From NCBI GenBank assembly GCA_002338715.1, contig DDIR01000001.1:46458-56181 (forward strand): 9,724 nucleotides of DNA. The letters run 5' to 3'. The stretch comes from Phycisphaerales bacterium UBA1845. Lineage in GTDB: Bacteria > Planctomycetota > Phycisphaerae > UBA1845. Both the position numbers and the translations under genes were made by a program. Below are positions 6,373 through 9,724 of this stretch, piece after piece (positions within the stretch are counted from its first letter, which is position 1; each line of letters begins with the position of its first letter). Below the pieces are notes generated by a model that saw only the letters and a list, made by a program, of their open reading frames with translations, was not told the DNA's origin and searched no databases.

Positions 6373-6389
6373 ATCCCAATGAATGGGAT
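6373..6389. repeat. Short inverted repeat in the 6293-6429 intergenic gap
   Basis: ATCCCA and TGGGAT form 6-bp arms around a 5-base loop. Just left of it, on the minus strand, TGTATTGG occurs twice with an 11-base period. There is no T-run, so a terminator for the upstream YyaL-type gene is doubtful. An operator for the secreted-protein gene is possible. Confidence 0.3.
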
Positions 6390-6429
6390 ATCATCGGCTG
6401 ACCTGCATCAGATTATCCAACCTTGCAGA

Positions 6430-8649
6430 TTATCGGAACCCCAGTTCCTTGCGAAGGGCTTCCGCGTCGGTCACCGGTCGCTTGCACACCTTGTTTTCGC
6501 AGACAAAAGCAGCCGGCTTGCCATCCACCGGCTTCTTGCCCTTGAGTAGTGCAAACTGATCCTCAGCCAGTGCGGGTCGGCCCGCTCCGGGGTCACCGGC
6601 TAAGAGTAGGATCTTATTGGGAAGGAAGCCAGCGTAAACCGCACGCACCAACGCATCGGTCGAGGCCTCAGCCCCGTTGCCCGCGATCACGATCTCATTG
6701 ACGCGATCGTGGTACATGTCCGTGGCGCAAAGCAGGCGTTCAAACTGCGACGGGGAATTCTCGACCGTCGACTTGAAGGCTTTGAAAATCGACTCGGCAT
6801 GGGCCCGATAGTCGCTTCGATCGAGCATGACCCCCAATCGCACGAGGTTCATCGCGTGCACCGAATTGCCCGAGGGGATGGCGCTGTCGCGCGGATTCTT
6901 CGACCGGGCGATCAGCTTCTCGGCGTCGTCGGCTGTGAAGAAAAACCCACCGCCCGCGGAATCCAGGTAGTGCGAGATGGTGATGTCGGTCAGCGCCTGC
7001 GCCTCCGTCAGCCAGCGCGGATCAAACGTGGCTTCGTAGAGATTGAGCAGCCCCTCGATCATGAACGCATAGTCGCTGAGGTACCCAGTTAGCCGCGATT
7101 CACCGTTGCGATGCGTCCGCAGCAGTCGCCCGTCGTTTCGCATCTTCGTCAGGACAAAGTCAGCCGCCCGAGCCGCGGCTTTCGCGTATTGCGGATCGTC
7201 GAGCACCCGAGCCCCCTTCGCGAGGCTGGCGATCATCAGGCCATTCCACCCGGTCAAGATCTTGTCATCCAACCCGGGATGAACGCGCTTCTCGCGCTCG
7301 ACGAAAAGCTCCTTGCGGCATTGGGCCATCTGCTTTTCGAATTCAGCCGGTTCGATGCCCTTGGATTTGGCGAAGTCGTCGGCTGGCGTTTTGATGCGCA
7401 GGATATTCTTCGCGCCAGCAGGGGCGTGCCCGCGCGACTCGAACCAGTTGCCGCCATCGGTCACGTCATAGAATTCGCAGAACAACGCCCCGCGATCTTC
7501 ACCGAGGACGGATTTGATCTGCTCGACCTTCCAGATGTAGAACGCGCCTTCCATTCCTTCGCTGTCGGCATCGCGCGTGGAGTAGAACCCGCCCTCTTTG
7601 GATTGGAGGTCATCGATCACGTACGCGAAGATGTCGCGGGCGACGGCTTCATAGCGAGGATTGCCCGTGACCTGAAACGCATCGAGGTAGATCGCCGAAA
7701 CGAGCGCCTGGTCGTAGAGCATTTTTTCAAAGTGCGGGACCAGCCACTCGGGATCAGTGCTGTAGCGACAGATGCCGCCGCCAAGATGATCGTAAATCCC
7801 TCCGTCGGCCATGTTCTGCAAGGTGACGTTGACCGCATCAAGCAGCGCCGCATCGTTGGTGTGGCGATACGTGCGAAGCATCAGTTCCATCGACATGCTG
7901 GGCGGAAACTTGTTGCCGTCGCTGCGAAACCCGCCCTTTTGACGGTCGAAGTAACGGGCCAACATCGTCGCGGCTTCGGTCACCTGCTCTTTGGAAATCA
8001 CGTCTTTGTCGGGCGCATCGCCTTTCGCCCATTCGTCGAGGATGCCGCGAATCTGCACGCTCTGCTCGGCAATTCGGTCGCGCTCCGTGGTCCAGAGGTT
8101 ATGAATCTGCCCACATAGCTGCATGAAATGCGGCTTGGGAAAATACGTCCCCGCGTAAATCGGTTCGCGATCACTGGTCAAAAACACCGACATGGGCCAA
8201 CCACCCTGCCCCTTGTTCATCAACTGCGTGATGTGCATGTAGATTTCGTCGACATCGGGCCGCTCTTCGCGATCGACCTTGACGCACACGAACCGTTCGT
8301 TGACGAAGTCCGCCACTTCTTCGCTCTCAAACGTTTCGTGTTCCATCACGTGACACCAATGACACGCGGAATAGCCGATGCTCAGGAAGATGGGTTTGTC
8401 TTCGCTCTTGGCTTTGGCGAACGCTTCCTCGCCCCATTCGTACCAGTCGACCGGGTTGTGGGCGTGTTGCAGAAGGTATGGGCTCGTTGCATGGATCAGC
8501 CGATTGGTGTGGGCGTGCGTTTGCGCTTCCTGCATATCCTTAACTTCTCCTCCGGCTGGTGGTTCATCTGCGGAAACTGCGACTGCAATCGAGCACATCC
8601 ATACGCCAAGCCATGCGCCGGTACGATTCGAGAGCAAACTTTTGGTCAT
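6430..8649 (-). CDS. Exported YyaL/SPATA20-type thioredoxin-fold protein (DUF255)
   Basis: This 739-residue protein is somewhat longer than the roughly 680 usual for the family. The extra length is mostly a signal peptide (hydrophobic about 11-25, probable cleavage after VSA27). The N-terminal thioredoxin-like domain begins at [22 protein letters not shown] (49-70, shown split in reading) and carries the family signature C96-H-W-C99-H-V-M, followed by [14 protein letters not shown] (124-137) and [10 protein letters not shown] (148-157). The rest is an alpha/alpha barrel resembling N-acylglucosamine 2-epimerase, with HLGGG and HFEKMLYDQ segments and a C-terminal [14 protein letters not shown]. 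Members include B. subtilis YyaL and human SPATA20. A biochemical role is not settled; redox or sugar activity has been proposed. AAGG lies 6 nt before the ATG. It sits 17 nt after the ACT gene, so the two are probably co-transcribed. A signal peptide implies action outside the cytoplasm. Confidence 0.93.
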   Translation of the reverse strand: MTKSLLSNRTGAWLGVWMCSIAVAVSADEPPAGGEVKDMQEAQTHAHTNRLIHATSPYLLQHAHNPVDWYEWGEEAFAKAKSEDKPIFLSIGYSACHWCHVMEHETFESEEVADFVNERFVCVKVDREERPDVDEIYMHITQLMNKGQGGWPMSVFLTSDREPIYAGTYFPKPHFMQLCGQIHNLWTTERDRIAEQSVQIRGILDEWAKGDAPDKDVISKEQVTEAATMLARYFDRQKGGFRSDGNKFPPSMSMELMLRTYRHTNDAALLDAVNVTLQNMADGGIYDHLGGGICRYSTDPEWLVPHFEKMLYDQALVSAIYLDAFQVTGNPRYEAVARDIFAYVIDDLQSKEGGFYSTRDADSEGMEGAFYIWKVEQIKSVLGEDRGALFCEFYDVTDGGNWFESRGHAPAGAKNILRIKTPADDFAKSKGIEPAEFEKQMAQCRKELFVEREKRVHPGLDDKILTGWNGLMIASLAKGARVLDDPQYAKAAARAADFVLTKMRNDGRLLRTHRNGESRLTGYLSDYAFMIEGLLNLYEATFDPRWLTEAQALTDITISHYLDSAGGGFFFTADDAEKLIARSKNPRDSAIPSGNSVHAMNLVRLGVMLDRSDYRAHAESIFKAFKSTVENSPSQFERLLCATDMYHDRVNEIVIAGNGAEASTDALVRAVYAGFLPNKILLLAGDPGAGRPALAEDQFALLKGKKPVDGKPAAFVCENKVCKRPVTDAEALRKELGFR

Positions 8650-8666
8650 CGTAAGCCTTGTCTTGC

Positions 8667-9134
8667 CTATCGTTTCGCTGCGCCCGCAGCACGCTGCATG
8701 TTTCGCAGGTTGCCCTTCATGTCTTTCGACGACGCACGTTTGGATTCAAGCACCTTGATGGCTTTGGCCATGTTCTGCACTTTGAAAATACCGATGGCCT
8801 TTCCGCCGGCGGCTCCGGTGGTGGAATACAGGTACGAGATTGGCACGCGGTTGGCCGACAGCTTTTCGCAAACGTCTGCGAGCATGCCCGGTTTGTTTGG
8901 CATGGTAACCCCGAGGACTGTTGCCTCGGTCATTGAGAGGTTCATGTTGTTGAAGACGGACCGGGCTTTGTCTGGATTGCGGGCTACGATGCGCAGCACA
9001 CCGTGTTCACTCGCGTCCATCATGGTCAGTGCCACGATGTTGATCTTCGCGGTGGCAAGTTCGCGACACACGCGTCCCAGCGTATCGGGTTTATTGCCAA
9101 GGAATACGGAGAACTGCGTCAGGGTATCAATCAT
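8667..9134 (-). CDS. Tandem ACT-domain protein
   Basis: This is 155 residues from the ATG at 9134. In-frame ATGs at 9143 and 9158 would add 3 or 8 residues. I prefer 9134 because family members begin a few residues before the first strand, and a GGA lies 8 nt upstream. Two ACT domains are visible. The first is [20 protein letters not shown] (6-25) with INIVALTM and HGVLRIV. The second is [19 protein letters not shown] (74-92) with VPISYLYS and AIGIFKV (114-119). Each has the NKPG/D-x-L turn where ACT domains usually bind an amino acid. There is no catalytic domain, so this is a stand-alone ligand sensor or regulator, possibly of amino-acid metabolism. The C-terminal 25 residues are basic ([10 protein letters not shown]...AAKR). 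It lies 17 nt before the YyaL-type gene. Confidence 0.9.
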   Translation of the reverse strand: MIDTLTQFSVFLGNKPDTLGRVCRELATAKINIVALTMMDASEHGVLRIVARNPDKARSVFNNMNLSMTEATVLGVTMPNKPGMLADVCEKLSANRVPISYLYSTTGAAGGKAIGIFKVQNMAKAIKVLESKRASSKDMKGNLRNMQRAAGAAKR

Positions 9135-9167
9135 CGTTACCATCCATTTAAGAGACATGTCCAGGAA

Positions 9168-9190
9168 TTGCGAAATCGAATGTCTCGCAA
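9168..9190. promoter_or_regulatory. Dyad TTGCGA-N11-TCGCAA upstream of the ACT gene
   Basis: Perfect 6-bp arms are separated by 11 bases and lie 34 bases or more upstream of the preferred ACT start. The spacing suits a dimeric repressor site near the promoter. I could not identify matching -35 and -10 boxes, and the dyad could be chance. Confidence 0.25.
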
Positions 9191-9268
9191 GATTCGCGGC
9201 ATCGCGTTAACCGATTGGCGCGCTGACTGCGGAATAGCCACAGGAGTCTATCGCCATCGACCGACAGC

Positions 9269-9292
9269 GACAAACCGCGTCACCGGTTTGTC
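9269..9292. repeat. Perfect 9-bp inverted repeat (hairpin) in the intergenic region
   Basis: GACAAACCG and CGGTTTGTC pair perfectly around the 6-base loop CGTCAC. There is no T-run on either strand. It lies 27 bases downstream of the surface-protein terminator and about 135 bases before the ACT start. It could be a secondary terminator, a processing signal or an operator. Confidence 0.4.
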
Positions 9293-9312
9293 CAACTGAC
9301 GCCCTTGCGTAA

Positions 9313-9350
9313 TAAAAAAGCACCCGCGGAAGTGACCCACCGCGGGTGCT
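9313..9350 (-). terminator. Intrinsic terminator of the surface-protein gene
   Basis: The 11-bp arms at 9319-9329 and 9340-9350 (AGCACCCGCGG and its complement) are perfect, with a 10-base loop. Read on the minus strand, the stem is followed by TTTTTTATT. It sits 41 bases past the stop codon at 9391, in the right orientation to end that gene. Confidence 0.9.
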
Positions 9351-9390
9351 GTGTCGCTGCAATTGGATTCGATAGAAAGGAGCGGCGCGA

Positions 9391-9724
9391 TTAAATTCGC
9401 GGACGGTACCTGTTGCGTCGTGTCACGCCCCACATCATCGCCAATCCCGACAGAATTGACATCGTGGTGCTCGTCATGCCGACCGCGCAGAAACCGCCGC
9501 CGGTGTTGCCTGAGTTGTTGTTGGAACCACCGGAATTATCACCGCCGTTATCACCCTGGCCGCCATCCCCATTGTCACCGCCATCATTACCGGCGCCATC
9601 ATTGCCAGTGTTTCCACCGTCCGTTGATCCACCGTCATTTGAACCGTTGTCCGTACCACCGTCATCACCGGTGCCACCGTCGTCGGTTCCGCCATCCATG
9701 CCATCATCGGTACCGCCGTCATCA
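9391..9724 (-). CDS. Asp/Gly-rich surface protein with Cys-TM-Arg C-terminal tail (5' end off window)
   Basis: The frame is open at the right edge and gives 110 residues of the C-terminus. The first 70 or so are a degenerate repeat of Asp, Gly, Asn and Thr around units such as DGGTDDGG, DNGSNDGG and GDNGDGG, strongly acidic and without hydrophobic residues. It then changes to GGGFC, a hydrophobic run of about 17 residues (MSILSGLAMMWGV) and a basic end RRNRYRPRI. A Cys followed by a membrane segment and an Arg cluster at the very C-terminus resembles sorting tails such as MYXO-CTERM, where a protease cuts near the Cys and the protein is anchored at the surface. The repeat probably acts as a spacer and might bind calcium. 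The N-terminal domain that would show function is outside the window. Confidence 0.78.
   Translation of the reverse strand, partial: DDGGTDDGMDGGTDDGGTGDDGGTDNGSNDGGSTDGGNTGNDGAGNDGGDNGDGGQGDNGGDNSGGSNNNSGNTGGGFCAVGMTSTTMSILSGLAMMWGVTRRNRYRPRI

Noticed and set aside
7111..8118. Long plus-strand open frame of 335 codons opposite the YyaL-type gene
   Set aside because: It lies wholly antisense to a gene with firm motifs and has no recognisable domain. It is a by-product of the GC-rich codon pattern. The same applies to the 360-codon frame at 8128-9210.
9474..9722. Alternative minus-strand frame rich in Thr, Val and Met over the Asp/Gly repeats
   Set aside because: It is a frame-shifted reading of the same low-complexity repeat. 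The Asp/Gly frame ends in a sensible tail with a terminator placed after its stop.

Overview
The window looks like chromosomal DNA of a planctomycete or a close relative. This is an inference from gene content: a TPR protein fused to an RNA polymerase alpha C-terminal-like domain, a secreted protein ending in a PPMRLLPNR / VSGEVT / NHLLLRK tail that I associate from memory with this phylum, an exported YyaL-type protein, and an Asp/Gly-rich surface protein with a Cys-TM-Arg tail. Base composition is moderately GC-rich (37 of 60 bases in a sample line at 7141-7200) and the genes are densely packed.

Left part, 1-3590, all on the minus strand. Transcription order is a small peptide with a twin-Arg-like C-terminal segment (3590-3285), a PqqD-like peptide-binding protein (3257-2964), an HPr-kinase-like P-loop kinase (2964-2011), a family-5-type nucleotidyltransferase (about 1999-812) and then, after 93 nt, the TPR/alpha-CTD-like protein, which runs off the left edge. 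The first four form a compact cassette with a TGATG overlap between PqqD and the kinase. It resembles the tailoring module that phosphorylates and caps certain lasso peptides, but without a lasso cyclase or leader protease. This is the most interesting system here.

Middle, 3591-5145, on the plus strand. A region of lower GC (23 to 30 of 60 bases in sampled lines) carries a Panacea-domain (DUF4065/SocA-like) antitoxin-type gene. It overlaps a small beta-rich protein that could be its toxin, and that in turn overlaps a 70-codon ORF of doubtful status. A reasonable sigma70-like promoter precedes the first gene. I read it as a probable acquired toxin-antitoxin module.

Right part, 5142-9158, minus strand. 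Transcription order is a tandem ACT-domain protein, an exported YyaL/SPATA20-type thioredoxin-fold protein, a secreted Pro/charged-rich protein of unknown function, and a STAS-domain anti-sigma-factor antagonist. The first two are 17 nt apart and the last two 32 nt apart, so two operons are likely.

Right edge, 9159-9724. A clear intrinsic terminator (11-bp stem, T-rich tail on the minus strand) ends a surface protein whose Asp/Gly-rich repeat region continues past the window. I saw no rRNA, tRNA, CRISPR array, transposase or integrase.
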